Positions 25,400 to 32,826 of a stretch of 43,626 bases of DNA are shown here, piece after piece (within the stretch, counting starts at the first letter, position 1; every line of letters begins with the position of its first letter). The translations under genes were made by a program, and so were the position numbers. The stretch spans positions 1-43,626 of the forward strand of contig JALNZV010000017.1 in NCBI GenBank assembly GCA_023229175.1, in the 5' to 3' direction. This DNA is from Tissierellaceae bacterium (lineage in GTDB: Bacteria; Bacillota; Clostridia; Tissierellales; Tissierellaceae). Below the pieces are notes generated by a model. The model was given only the letters and a program-made list of their open reading frames with translations. It made no database searches and had not been told where the DNA came from.

Positions 25400-27202
25400 A
25401 TGAAGTATAAAAAATTAATTAGTTTGTTGCTTATTGCAATGCTCATTGTCGGTATAATGGGATGTTCAAAAGAGGAGCCTGCAGTGACGCCAGATGTACC
25501 GGTTGGCAGTATGGATAGCGGTACTACTTTTAGCCCGGGTACATATACGTCTGCAGCTCCTGGAAAAAACGGAGATGTGACAGTGGAAGTAACTTTTGAT
25601 GAAAAGTCTATAGTTTCTGTCCTAGTAAAAGAACACAGCGAAACAGAAGGTATAGGAGATACGCCAATTGAAAGATTGCCAAAAACCATAGTGGAGGAGC
25701 AGTCTTTGGAAGTTGATATTGTATCTGGTGCAACTATGACTTCAAATGCAATATTGGCTGCCGTAGAGGACTGTGTAAAACAGGCTGGTGGGGATGTAAA
25801 TGCCCTTAAGGGAAAAGAAAAGAGCGATGATGCAAGCACAGAAACTGAATTGACAACAGATATTGTAATTGTCGGTGCAGGCGGAACAGGACTTGCGGCT
25901 GCAGCCTCTGCCCATGAAAACGGAGCAGATGTCATAGTACTTGAAAAGCTTGCAGTGACAGGTGGTTCCACGTCATTTTCAGGGGGAGGAATTTCAGCTA
26001 CGGGGACTAGATTCCAAGAGGAGCTAGGAATAAAGGATACTAAAGAATCCTGGATGAAATTGTGGAAGGAAAGACAAGCTACTAGCAATCCAGATGGCAA
26101 GTATCCAGATTACACCTTAGTAGATAGATTCATGGACGAGGCAATAAAGACAACTCACTGGTTAGTAGATGTAGTGAAACATGCCTATGGCAAAATTGAA
26201 GGCTTTGGCTTTGACCCTGTTGAGAGATTACACTTCCCAGTTGACGGCGGAGGCAGTGTTTTGACGACAAATATTGAAAAGCACCTTAAGGAAAATAACG
26301 TTAAGATTATGACTGAAACAAAGGGAACAGAGTTAATTACCAATGAGAGTGGCGACGTAATAGGAGTTATGACAGAGGGAGTAAATGGAAAAATCAAGAT
26401 AAATGCTAAGAAGGTAATTCTAGCAACAGGCGGATTTGCCAAGAGTGAGGAATTGCTGGAAAGATTTATACCAGAAATGGCTGGGACAGCAGAGATGAGT
26501 GCTGCAACTCCAGGAGCTACAGGCGATGGAATATTGATGGCAGAAAAAGTAGGTGCTGCATTATATGAAGAACCCTGGGTAATAGGTCTAGGAATTGGAA
26601 GCCGTATTCCTGAGTTTGGAATATTAGATTGGGATGTAAGCAAGATATTGGTAAATGAAAGTGGAGAGAGATTCTTTAACGAAGCGGACCACTATTCCAT
26701 AGTCACGAACAATGTGGCGGCACAAGAAAAAGCTTGGATGATTGTAGATTCTAAGGAAGCCAATGCAAACGCTGTAGAATTGTTCAAAGCTAATTCAGCT
26801 AGTGAAGAAATAGCAACTGGAAATACCATAGAGGAACTGGCTAATTCCATGGGAGTAGCAGTAGATTCATTAGTTAGCACAGTCGATAAGTTTAATAAAG
26901 CTTATGAAACTGGAAAAGACGAATTTGGCAAAGATAAATCTATGATAGTTCCATTGGTGGAAGGGCCTTACTATGCATTGAGATATTATCCCAAGACCAT
27001 GGGTACTTTTGGCGGAGTAAAAACAGATGAGTACTACAGAGTATTGAGGGAAGACGGATCTATAATTAACAATTTATACGCTGGCGGAGAATGCTCAAAT
27101 AAGGTGCTTTATAATCAGGTATATATGTCGGGAAGTGCCGTTCAGCTAGCAGTGACAAGTGGACGAATCAGCGGCGAGCATGCAGCGAAATCTATAAAAT
27201 AA
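25400..27202 (+). CDS. Flavinylated lipoprotein FAD-dependent reductase (FMN_bind + FAD_binding_2)
   Basis: A 600-residue protein. A lipoprotein signal ends at Cys22 (IVGIMGC), so it should be tethered outside the membrane. Residues 45-130 are an FMN-binding domain whose DIVSGATMTS motif (SGAT 109-112) fits covalent FMN attachment at Thr112 by ApbE. From 150 comes a fumarate-reductase-type FAD domain: DIVIVGAGGTGLAAAASAHE, then GGSTSFSGGGISATGT, and LYAGGE near the end. Two conserved fumarate reductase motifs differ: the HTMGG site reads MGTFGG and HGANRLGG reads VYMSGSAVQ. The substrate is therefore probably not fumarate. Similar proteins reduce other external unsaturated acids. No electron-donor gene or ApbE is in the window. 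Confidence 0.9.
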   Translation: MKYKKLISLLLIAMLIVGIMGCSKEEPAVTPDVPVGSMDSGTTFSPGTYTSAAPGKNGDVTVEVTFDEKSIVSVLVKEHSETEGIGDTPIERLPKTIVEEQSLEVDIVSGATMTSNAILAAVEDCVKQAGGDVNALKGKEKSDDASTETELTTDIVIVGAGGTGLAAAASAHENGADVIVLEKLAVTGGSTSFSGGGISATGTRFQEELGIKDTKESWMKLWKERQATSNPDGKYPDYTLVDRFMDEAIKTTHWLVDVVKHAYGKIEGFGFDPVERLHFPVDGGGSVLTTNIEKHLKENNVKIMTETKGTELITNESGDVIGVMTEGVNGKIKINAKKVILATGGFAKSEELLERFIPEMAGTAEMSAATPGATGDGILMAEKVGAALYEEPWVIGLGIGSRIPEFGILDWDVSKILVNESGERFFNEADHYSIVTNNVAAQEKAWMIVDSKEANANAVELFKANSASEEIATGNTIEELANSMGVAVDSLVSTVDKFNKAYETGKDEFGKDKSMIVPLVEGPYYALRYYPKTMGTFGGVKTDEYYRVLREDGSIINNLYAGGECSNKVLYNQVYMSGSAVQLAVTSGRISGEHAAKSIK

Positions 27203-27250
27203 GGCTGTAAATTGCTAAAATCAATTAGTACAAAACATCGATAACTTACT

Positions 27251-27290
27251 TTAATCTAGCTATAAGATTATCTTATAGCTAGATTAATTT
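27251..27290 (+). terminator. Hairpin terminator after flavin reductase
   Basis: Sixteen-base perfect arms starting TTAATCTAGC and ending GCTAGATTAA flank a three-base loop, followed by ATTTTAT. The long stem is strong, although the T tract is short. Confidence 0.7.
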
Positions 27291-27366
27291 TATAGATATT
27301 TTCAATTGGAATTTTTTTAAATCCCGTGGTAATCTGATATTAACAACAAATAAGAGGGGGTTTTCA

Positions 27367-28320
27367 ATGAAAGATATTATAAAAGAATTGCCAATACCTA
27401 TTACAGGTCTAATGTTGGGGTTAGCTGCAGCGGGAAACTTAGTATTGTCCTACGGGGAAATTTATAGGAACATATTTTGGTATTTAAGTGCTGTGATTTT
27501 AGGGTTAATAGTCCTAAAGATTGTTATGTTTCCAAAGGACCTTAGGGCTGCACTTGATAATGTGGTGGTAGCAAGTGTTTTCCCTACCCTATCTATGAGC
27601 ATAATGATTTTATCTACATATTTGAGACCATTTAGCTATGGAATATCAAATACTCTTTGGCTTGCTGGTGTAATCTTACATATGGGAATAATTGCTTTCT
27701 TTACATATAAATACGTTTTAGATTTTAATATTGAAAGCGTATTTCCATCTTGGTTTATTGTATACGTAGGAATTGTAGTTGGCTCCATAACTGCCCCCGC
27801 ATTTAACAAATTCAAAATGGGGCAAGTAATCTTCTACTTTGGATTTATATCTTTATTGATACTACTTCCCATAGTTTTAAAGAGGGTCTATATGGTAAAG
27901 GATATTCCAGAGCCAGCTTTGCCCACTTTGGCTATTCAAACTGCTCCTGCTGCCTTGTGTTTGGCAGGATATATGAATTCATTCCAAGATAAAAATATGG
28001 GGATGGTGTATTTTCTTTTAATATTGTCCCAATGTCTATTTTTAATTGTGTTGACTCAATTGCCTAGATTACTTAAATTGAAATTTTCCCCCGCTTATTC
28101 TGCCTTTACATTTCCCTTGGTCATTACGGGCATTTCCATTAAATTGACTAATGGGTTTTTGTTAAAGGCGGATAAGGAAATTAGTATATTAAAATACATT
28201 GTGAAATTTGAAGAATTTTTGGCGATTGCCTTAGTTTTCTATGTATTATATAGATATATAAAGTTTATGTTCAACAAAGTTAGCAAAAGTAATGAGTATA
28301 AAGTCATTGAAGAAAACTAA
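27367..28320 (+). CDS. TDT-family (TehA-like) transporter
   Basis: A 317-residue protein with about ten hydrophobic helices and the TDT (tellurite-resistance/dicarboxylate transporter) layout. It starts PIPITGLMLGLAAAGNLVLS. Other landmarks are PSWFIVYVGIVVGSITAPAF, LPIVLKRVYMVKDIPEPALP, TLAIQTAPAALCLAGYMNS and the final FPLVITGISIKLT. It is predicted to be an inner-membrane carrier for small anions or organic acids (tellurite, malate and sulfite are known family substrates). It has a GAGGGGG site before the ATG. It lies after the flavin reductase but is separated from it by a terminator, so a link is possible but not shown. Confidence 0.87.
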   Translation: MKDIIKELPIPITGLMLGLAAAGNLVLSYGEIYRNIFWYLSAVILGLIVLKIVMFPKDLRAALDNVVVASVFPTLSMSIMILSTYLRPFSYGISNTLWLAGVILHMGIIAFFTYKYVLDFNIESVFPSWFIVYVGIVVGSITAPAFNKFKMGQVIFYFGFISLLILLPIVLKRVYMVKDIPEPALPTLAIQTAPAALCLAGYMNSFQDKNMGMVYFLLILSQCLFLIVLTQLPRLLKLKFSPAYSAFTFPLVITGISIKLTNGFLLKADKEISILKYIVKFEEFLAIALVFYVLYRYIKFMFNKVSKSNEYKVIEEN

Positions 28321-28334
28321 TAAAGTTATTTAAA

Positions 28335-28360
28335 AAGACAGCCCTAATTTTGGCTGTCTT
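28335..28360. terminator. Bidirectional terminator between transporter and OsmC gene
   Basis: AAGACAGCC (28335-28343) and GGCTGTCTT (28352-28360) flank an eight-base loop. A-runs and T-runs on both sides fit use on both strands, and the OsmC stop codon is inside it. Confidence 0.75.
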
Positions 28361-28772
28361 CTATTATTATTTCATGGGTAATATCCGTTGCTTTTCTAAG
28401 CATCGCCGTTACACCACAGTATCTGTCTTGGGACAGGGTAACTGCTTTTTCCAGCTTATCCATTGGCAAATCTCTGCCTCTGAATTTGTATATCAGTTTG
28501 ATATTTTCGTATACCTTCGGATGCTCCGTAGTTGCATCTGCTTCCACAGAGATATTTAGGTCATCTAATTCGACCTTCATTTTTTTTAGTATAGATACCA
28601 CGTCCATTCCAGTACATCCAATTAGACCGGCAAGTAAAAGGGGTTTTGGTCTAGGTCCCAGATTGTTTCCTCCTACGCTTTCATTGGCATCCATAATAAA
28701 TCTATGGCCATTTAAATCCATCTCAAAGGCCATATTATCTATTAAATTTGCTGACATACTTATTTTATCCAC
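28344..28772 (-). CDS. OsmC-family peroxide-defence protein
   Basis: A 142-residue OsmC/Ohr-fold protein. The first reactive Cys lies in LIGCTGMDVVSIL and the second in LSQDRYCGVTAML, the usual two-Cys arrangement. Other family marks are RPKPLLLAGL and DLPMDKLEKAV. OsmC proteins reduce organic hydroperoxides with two Cys and a dithiol partner. The GTG at 28772 follows AAAGGAG on the minus strand. It is a single-gene unit. Members with an Arg near the first Cys are the active peroxidases; that position is not certain here. Confidence 0.88.
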   Translation of the reverse strand: MDKISMSANLIDNMAFEMDLNGHRFIMDANESVGGNNLGPRPKPLLLAGLIGCTGMDVVSILKKMKVELDDLNISVEADATTEHPKVYENIKLIYKFRGRDLPMDKLEKAVTLSQDRYCGVTAMLRKATDITHEIIIEDSQN

Positions 28773-28891
28773 AACAATAGCTCCTTTCGCAGAAATATTT
28801 TTGTATTTAGTCTCATAAATTAATATTATATCACAAAATATTCCATATAGATTGAGAATAACATTTATATATGGGAAAGTAAATTATATAG

Positions 28892-29002
28892 GGAAATGAC
28901 AATTTTACCTCCAATGAGCCAGGCATTGCCGTTGCAGATGGACTGTGGGGGATGGGGGGTATTAAGAGGGTTCCATTTGTAAATTTTGAAAAAATTCGAT
29001 AA
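28892..29002 (+). other. Unstarted 36-codon open stretch, possible gene remnant
   Basis: Between a TAG at 28889 and a TAA at 29000 one frame stays open and reads NDNFTSNEPGIAVADGLWG in its first half, then MGGIKRVPFVNF. It has no ATG/GTG/TTG start and no ribosome site. The composition looks like protein, not random AT-rich DNA, because the G-rich bases at 28945-28980 fit no RNA element that I recognise. I cannot name a parent family. It could be the 3' tail of a deleted gene. Confidence 0.3.
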
Positions 29003-29008
29003 ATAATA

Positions 29009-29037
29009 TTAAATTTTCTGTCAACTTATGTTATAAT
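29009..29037 (+). promoter_or_regulatory. Promoter of riboswitch-AOR operon
   Basis: A consensus TATAAT lies at 29032-29037. The -35 is weak (TTAAAT at 29009, 17-base spacer). It lies about a dozen bases before the riboswitch. Confidence 0.55.
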
Positions 29038-29048
29038 ATATATGTAAA

Positions 29049-29155
29049 TAACCAATCCGAGCCAATATGTCTAAGGTGTGACTATGAGTATTGGCCAATG
29101 GGTATAGTGGGAAACTGTTATGCCTCCCGTTATTTGGAAAGGATTTGGATACATT
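29049..29155 (+). ncRNA. Moco/Tuco (molybdenum or tungsten cofactor) riboswitch
   Basis: The segment around 29121-29142 reads GCCTCCCGTTATTTGGAAAG and matches the conserved core of the Moco RNA motif (E. coli moaA leader: GCCTCCC, then TGGAAAGG). An outer stem can form from CCAATCC (29052-29058) and GGATTTGG (29141-29148). An ATTGGCC (29088-29095) near the middle can pair with the upstream GCCAATAT (29061-29068). The gene that follows encodes an enzyme that needs a tungsten or molybdenum pterin. The leader has no terminator before the ribosome site (GGGGGG at about 29196), so control of translation is the simpler reading. Which of the two cofactors is sensed cannot be told from this alone. 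Confidence 0.8.
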
Positions 29156-29209
29156 AGTTCTGTGTGAATTTGTGTCTCTAAGCTATACCAAACTAAAGGG
29201 GGGATTTTT

Positions 29210-30952
29210 ATGTTTAAATTTGTACGCGTAAACATGGCTACCAAGGAAATCTCAATTGACGATGTGCCTGAAAAATATGTGGGATTAGGAGGACGTGCCC
29301 TTACTTCGACTTTTATCAACGACGAGGTAAAACCCACTTGCCATCCGCTTGGAAAAAACAACAAAATAATTTTCGCACCAGGTTTACTCAGTGGGACTTC
29401 GGCACCAAACTCAGGAAGGTTATCAGTAGGTACTAAGAGTCCATTGACTGGTGGAATTAAAGAGTCCAATACTGGAGGCACCTTTGCCCAGCAAATGGCA
29501 AAATTGGGACTGAAGGCCATAATTATTGACGATATGCCACAGGAAGATAAGTTTTATGTAATTAGGGTCGACAAGGACGGCGTATACATAGACGATGCAC
29601 CAGAGGAAATAATAGGAGGATGCGGTAACTATAAGGCAGTTGAAGTGCTTAAGGAGAAGTACGGCAATAATATAGGTATAGCACTTCTGGGACCGGCAGG
29701 GGAACACCGCTTGCCTGCAGCTAATATTTCCTTTAAGGATCCAGACTCTAATTTACGTAGTGCAGGTAGAGGAGGAGTAGGTGCCGTATTGGGCTCAAAG
29801 AAGGTCAAGGCTGTTGTCATAGACGATACTGGAACTGAAGCTGTGCCCATAGCAGATGTTGAAAAATTTAGAGAAGCATCTAAGGCTTTTGCCAAAGCTT
29901 TATTGGATCATCCCGTATCAGGTCAAGGTCTAAAGGCCTATGGAACTAATGTACTTGTAAATATTATCAACGAAGCAGGTGGCTTGCCATCATACAACTT
30001 CAAGGAAGGACGTATTGATCACGCAGATAATATTTCTGGGGAGACTCTCAATGCGACTATTACAGAGCGTGGCGGGGAAGGGAAAGTATCCCATAGCTGC
30101 CATAGAGGATGTATAATTCAGTGTTCACAATGGTATGCTGACAAGGAAGGTAAGTATATCACCAGTGGCTTTGAATATGAAACTATTTGGGGCTTAGGAG
30201 CTGACGCAGGTATAGAAGATTTAGATGCTATTGCATATATAGATAGGGAAATGGACGAGGTAGGAGTAGACAGTATAGAAGTTGCAGTAGCTTTTGCAAC
30301 GGCGATGGAAGGCGGACTAATTCCTTGGGGAGATGGGAAGGCTGTTTTACAAATAGTTAAAGAAATGGCTAATCCAACGCCTCTTGCAAGGATTATTGCA
30401 GGTGGGGCTTCCATAGTCGGCAAGCTCTGTGGACTATTTAGGGTCCCAGTAGTTAAAGATCAAGCTATACCAGCTTACGATCCACGTTCTATCAAAGGTA
30501 TTGGTCTAACATATGCTACAACTCCAATGGGAGCAGACCATACAGCAGGATATTGTATATCTGGTAATATCCTGAAAATAGGAGCTGACTTAGATCCACT
30601 TAAAAAAGAAGGACAAATAGAATACTCGCGTTCAATGCAAATTGGAACAGCTGCCCTTGACAGTACAGGTATGTGTATATTTGTTTACTTCGGCATAGGC
30701 GACAATCCAGATGGATATCAGGCATTGATAGATATGATAAATGCTCAATATGGACTGTCTTTGACAGCAGAAGATGTGGATAAATTAGGAGAAAATGTAT
30801 TAAAAACGGAGCTTGAATTCAATAAAAATGCTGGGTTTAACAATGCCCATGACAGATTGCCTGAATTCATGGAATATGAACCGTTGGCACCTCATGGAGT
30901 AGTATGGGATTTCACTCCTGAGGAAATAGACCAAGTATTAGATTTTAGTTAA
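29210..30952 (+). CDS. Aldehyde ferredoxin oxidoreductase (tungsten/molybdenum pterin)
   Basis: A 580-residue protein of the AOR family. The N-terminal domain carries YVGLGGRALTSTFINDEV and GLLSGTSAPNSGRLSVGTKS, which bind the two pterins. FKEGRIDHADNISGETLN is also present. The cluster Cys are in CHRGCIIQC (about 296-304) and TGMCIFVYF (about 488). The family oxidises aldehydes to acids, or the reverse, with ferredoxin as electron partner; in amino-acid fermenters it handles aldehydes from 2-oxo acids. The start has an AAAGGGGGG site. A hairpin separates it from two MoaD/ThiS-like genes. The ferredoxin at 8931 is a possible partner but is far away. Confidence 0.93.
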   Translation: MFKFVRVNMATKEISIDDVPEKYVGLGGRALTSTFINDEVKPTCHPLGKNNKIIFAPGLLSGTSAPNSGRLSVGTKSPLTGGIKESNTGGTFAQQMAKLGLKAIIIDDMPQEDKFYVIRVDKDGVYIDDAPEEIIGGCGNYKAVEVLKEKYGNNIGIALLGPAGEHRLPAANISFKDPDSNLRSAGRGGVGAVLGSKKVKAVVIDDTGTEAVPIADVEKFREASKAFAKALLDHPVSGQGLKAYGTNVLVNIINEAGGLPSYNFKEGRIDHADNISGETLNATITERGGEGKVSHSCHRGCIIQCSQWYADKEGKYITSGFEYETIWGLGADAGIEDLDAIAYIDREMDEVGVDSIEVAVAFATAMEGGLIPWGDGKAVLQIVKEMANPTPLARIIAGGASIVGKLCGLFRVPVVKDQAIPAYDPRSIKGIGLTYATTPMGADHTAGYCISGNILKIGADLDPLKKEGQIEYSRSMQIGTAALDSTGMCIFVYFGIGDNPDGYQALIDMINAQYGLSLTAEDVDKLGENVLKTELEFNKNAGFNNAHDRLPEFMEYEPLAPHGVVWDFTPEEIDQVLDFS

Positions 30953-30956
30953 TTTA

Positions 30957-30981
30957 AAGGCCGGACCTAGGTCCGGCTTTT
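30957..30981 (+). terminator. Hairpin between AOR and MoaD-like genes
   Basis: GCCGGACC and GGTCCGGC form a GC-rich stem with a two-base loop at 30960-30977, followed by TTTT. It should end most AOR transcripts, with only part reading on to the MoaD-like genes. Confidence 0.7.
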
Positions 30982-30999
30982 AATATAGGGGGAATTTTT

Positions 31000-31323
31000 A
31001 TGGAAGAAAAAGGTTCCATTGAAGTAAGAGGATTTTTGCAATTAAATAGCCGGCTTAAAAAGAAATTTGGCACTATGCCCGTTATTTACGAATTGGATGC
31101 TGAAATTACAGGGGAGGAATTGGCTGAAAAATTGGATATAGATATAGAAGAAGTTGAGGTAATATTTGTCAACGGTTTTGTAGAGTCTGTAGATTTTGCC
31201 ATTAAACCAGGGGATAGGGTAGCATTCCTCCCTCCAGGTTGTCCAGGACCCTATAGAATTGCATTGGGGTTTTATGACAAAAACCAAAACAATCCCGCAA
31301 ACTTTAAAATAAAAGGCAGGTAA
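31000..31323 (+). CDS. MoaD/ThiS-like ubiquitin-fold protein, AOR-associated, no C-terminal GG
   Basis: A 107-residue ubiquitin-fold protein. It has the usual EVIFVNGFVESVDFAI and KPGDRVAFLPPG strands of MoaD. The normal C-terminal Gly-Gly is absent: after PPGCPGPYRIALGFYDKNQN it runs on for about twenty more residues. Proteins of this shape often sit beside AOR-type enzymes. It could shape the tungsten/molybdenum pterin or act as a subunit and not as a sulfur carrier. It is 48 bases after the AOR stop. Confidence 0.75.
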   Translation: MEEKGSIEVRGFLQLNSRLKKKFGTMPVIYELDAEITGEELAEKLDIDIEEVEVIFVNGFVESVDFAIKPGDRVAFLPPGCPGPYRIALGFYDKNQNNPANFKIKGR

Positions 31324-31351
31324 AGTGGGCTGTAATGAAGAGGTGAATTAT

Positions 31352-31576
31352 GTGAATGTGGTAGTCAAATTATTTGCCAATTTAAGAGAAGATAATGAAA
31401 AGGAGCAGACTGTAGAACTTAAAGAGGGTTCCACTGTCTTAGACATTGTAGATAAGTTAAAGATTCCCATGGACAATATAGCAATTATTATGATAAACGG
31501 TAGAAGGCAGACAGCAAATATAGAAGTTTTTCATAATGACGTTGTATCACTATTTCCGCCCGTAGGCGGAGGATAA
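31352..31576 (+). CDS. MoaD/ThiS-family sulfur-carrier protein
   Basis: A 74-residue ubiquitin-fold protein that ends VSLFPPVGGG, the normal sulfur-carrier tail of MoaD. It has VVVKLFANLRED at the start and AIIMINGRRQTAN in the middle. It should carry the thiocarboxylate for dithiolene formation in pterin cofactor synthesis. The GTG at 31352 is chosen because GAAGAGGTG lies seven bases upstream; a longer GTG at 31325 overlaps the end of the previous gene's stop region. MoaE, MoeA and the other cofactor genes are not in the window. Confidence 0.82.
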   Translation: MNVVVKLFANLREDNEKEQTVELKEGSTVLDIVDKLKIPMDNIAIIMINGRRQTANIEVFHNDVVSLFPPVGGG

Positions 31577-31580
31577 AAAT

Positions 31581-31600
31581 AGCCCTTTTAGGGCTTTTTA
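31581..31600 (+). terminator. Terminator after MoaD gene
   Basis: AGCCCT (31581-31586) and AGGGCT (31590-31595) flank TTT, followed by TTTTATTTTT. It ends the AOR-MoaD operon. Confidence 0.75.
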
Positions 31601-31616
31601 TTTTTAGCTTTTTTTC

Positions 31617-31645
31617 TTGACAATACCCTGTGGATAGGTTATTAT
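31617..31645 (+). promoter_or_regulatory. Promoter of BASS/ACR3-like transporter
   Basis: TTGACA (31617-31622) and TATTAT (31640-31645) with an ideal 17-base spacer. The CsoR-like repeat lies 12 bases downstream of the -10. Confidence 0.75.
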
Positions 31646-31657
31646 TACAATAACCAT

Positions 31658-31674
31658 ATACCCTTAGGGGGTAT
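31658..31674. promoter_or_regulatory. CsoR/CstR-type operator
   Basis: ATACCC-TTAGG-GGGTAT at 31658-31674 matches the shape of operators of the CsoR family (copper- and persulfide-sensing members), as in the Bacillus copZA promoter. It sits between promoter and start codon. No csoR/cstR gene is in the window. Confidence 0.6.
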
Positions 31675-31693
31675 GAGAACGAGGAGGAATATC

Positions 31694-32683
31694 GTGTTTA
31701 AAATGCTTAATCATATACAAGAAAAGTTAGTAATATACTTGCCCATTACGATGATATTAGCCATTGCATATGGGTATTATTTTAACCCGGCGGGACTGAA
31801 ATTATTTATGCCCATAATAATATTCTTCATGGTCTATCCCATGATGGTAACACTTAGGTATGAAGAGCTTCTTGCCAAGGGAAATGGAAAACTTCACCTT
31901 GTCGCTCAGATTATTAATTTTCTGGTATTTCCCATTATGGGATATGGAATAGGAAAACTGTTTTTCCCAGATAATAATTATATAATCATAGGGCTACTTT
32001 TGATGTCGCTATTGCCTACTTCTGGGATGACAATATCATGGACGGGTTTTGCAAAGGGCAATGTACCTGCAGCCATAAAGATGATGGTTATAGGTTTAAT
32101 CTTAGGGTCTGTCCTTACCCCATTTTATCTCAATATTTTCATGGGAGAATCAGGAGGCATTCCATTTATGGATATCATCAATGAAATAATAAAGGTTGTA
32201 TTCGTGCCAATGGTACTAGGGTATGGAAGTCAAAAATACTTGCTCAAAAAATACGGCAGGGAAAGATTCCAAAATGAATTCAAAAAGAACATACCTCTTA
32301 TTGCAACCTTGGCATTGGTGGGAATAGTATTTATCTCTACAGCTATGAGGGCAAATGTCATAGTTGCCAATCCTATTATGTTAGTCAAGATATTTGTTGT
32401 ACTTGCAGTGTCCTATACCGCAAGTTTTATATTAGTGACAATAATTGCCAAAGCAATGTTCAATAGGGAGGACGGCATTGCTTTAATATATGGCACCGTA
32501 ATGAGAAATCTTTCTATAGCCTTAGCCATAGCCCTGTCTATATACTCAACCTCGGGCAGTGAGGTGGCCTTAATCGTGGCAGTAGGGTTTGTAGTCCAAA
32601 TACAAGGTGCAGCCTTGTATCTAAAGATACTTGACAAAGTATATAAAACAGACAATAGCCAACTAGAGCTTGAGGTGAACTAA
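31694..32683 (+). CDS. BASS/ACR3-superfamily transporter
   Basis: A 329-residue protein with about ten helices of the bile acid:Na+ symporter/arsenical ACR3 superfamily. LLPTSGMTISWTGFAKGNVP lies where ACR3 carries its arsenite-binding Cys in the fourth helix; here that Cys is not present, so arsenite export is unlikely. AIALSIYSTSGSEVALIVAV is another superfamily mark. It may move a Na+-coupled anion, perhaps a sulfur compound if the CsoR-type site is real. The GTG at 31694 follows GAGGAGG; the ATG at 31673 lies inside the operator and is rejected. Confidence 0.8.
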   Translation: MFKMLNHIQEKLVIYLPITMILAIAYGYYFNPAGLKLFMPIIIFFMVYPMMVTLRYEELLAKGNGKLHLVAQIINFLVFPIMGYGIGKLFFPDNNYIIIGLLLMSLLPTSGMTISWTGFAKGNVPAAIKMMVIGLILGSVLTPFYLNIFMGESGGIPFMDIINEIIKVVFVPMVLGYGSQKYLLKKYGRERFQNEFKKNIPLIATLALVGIVFISTAMRANVIVANPIMLVKIFVVLAVSYTASFILVTIIAKAMFNREDGIALIYGTVMRNLSIALAIALSIYSTSGSEVALIVAVGFVVQIQGAALYLKILDKVYKTDNSQLELEVN

Positions 32684-32758
32684 ATAACCTTTCCAGATGC
32701 ATATTCCAATATAGATATAATAAATATAAGTATAGGCTAGATTGTCAGGATAATTAGA

Positions 32759-32804
32759 CCCAGATGATGACATCATATTCAATCAATATCTGGGCTTTTT
32801 ATAA
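32759..32804 (+). terminator. Terminator with inner perfect palindrome
   Basis: CCCAGAT (32759-32765) pairs with ATCTGGG (32787-32793), followed by CTTTTT. Within the loop ATGATG-A-CATCAT is a perfect inverted repeat. It ends the transporter transcript before the next gene. Confidence 0.55.
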
Positions 32805-32826
32805 ATACAATTAAGGAGGAGGTACA

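Noticed and set aside
25369..26100. A 243-codon minus-strand frame opposite the flavin reductase gene
   Set aside because: Shadow of a well-supported gene; it is rich in Ser/Pro/Val and resembles no family.
31673..31693. Longer start (ATG 31673) for the BASS/ACR3-like transporter
   Set aside because: It lies in the CsoR-type operator and has no ribosome site, whereas GTG 31694 follows GAGGAGG.
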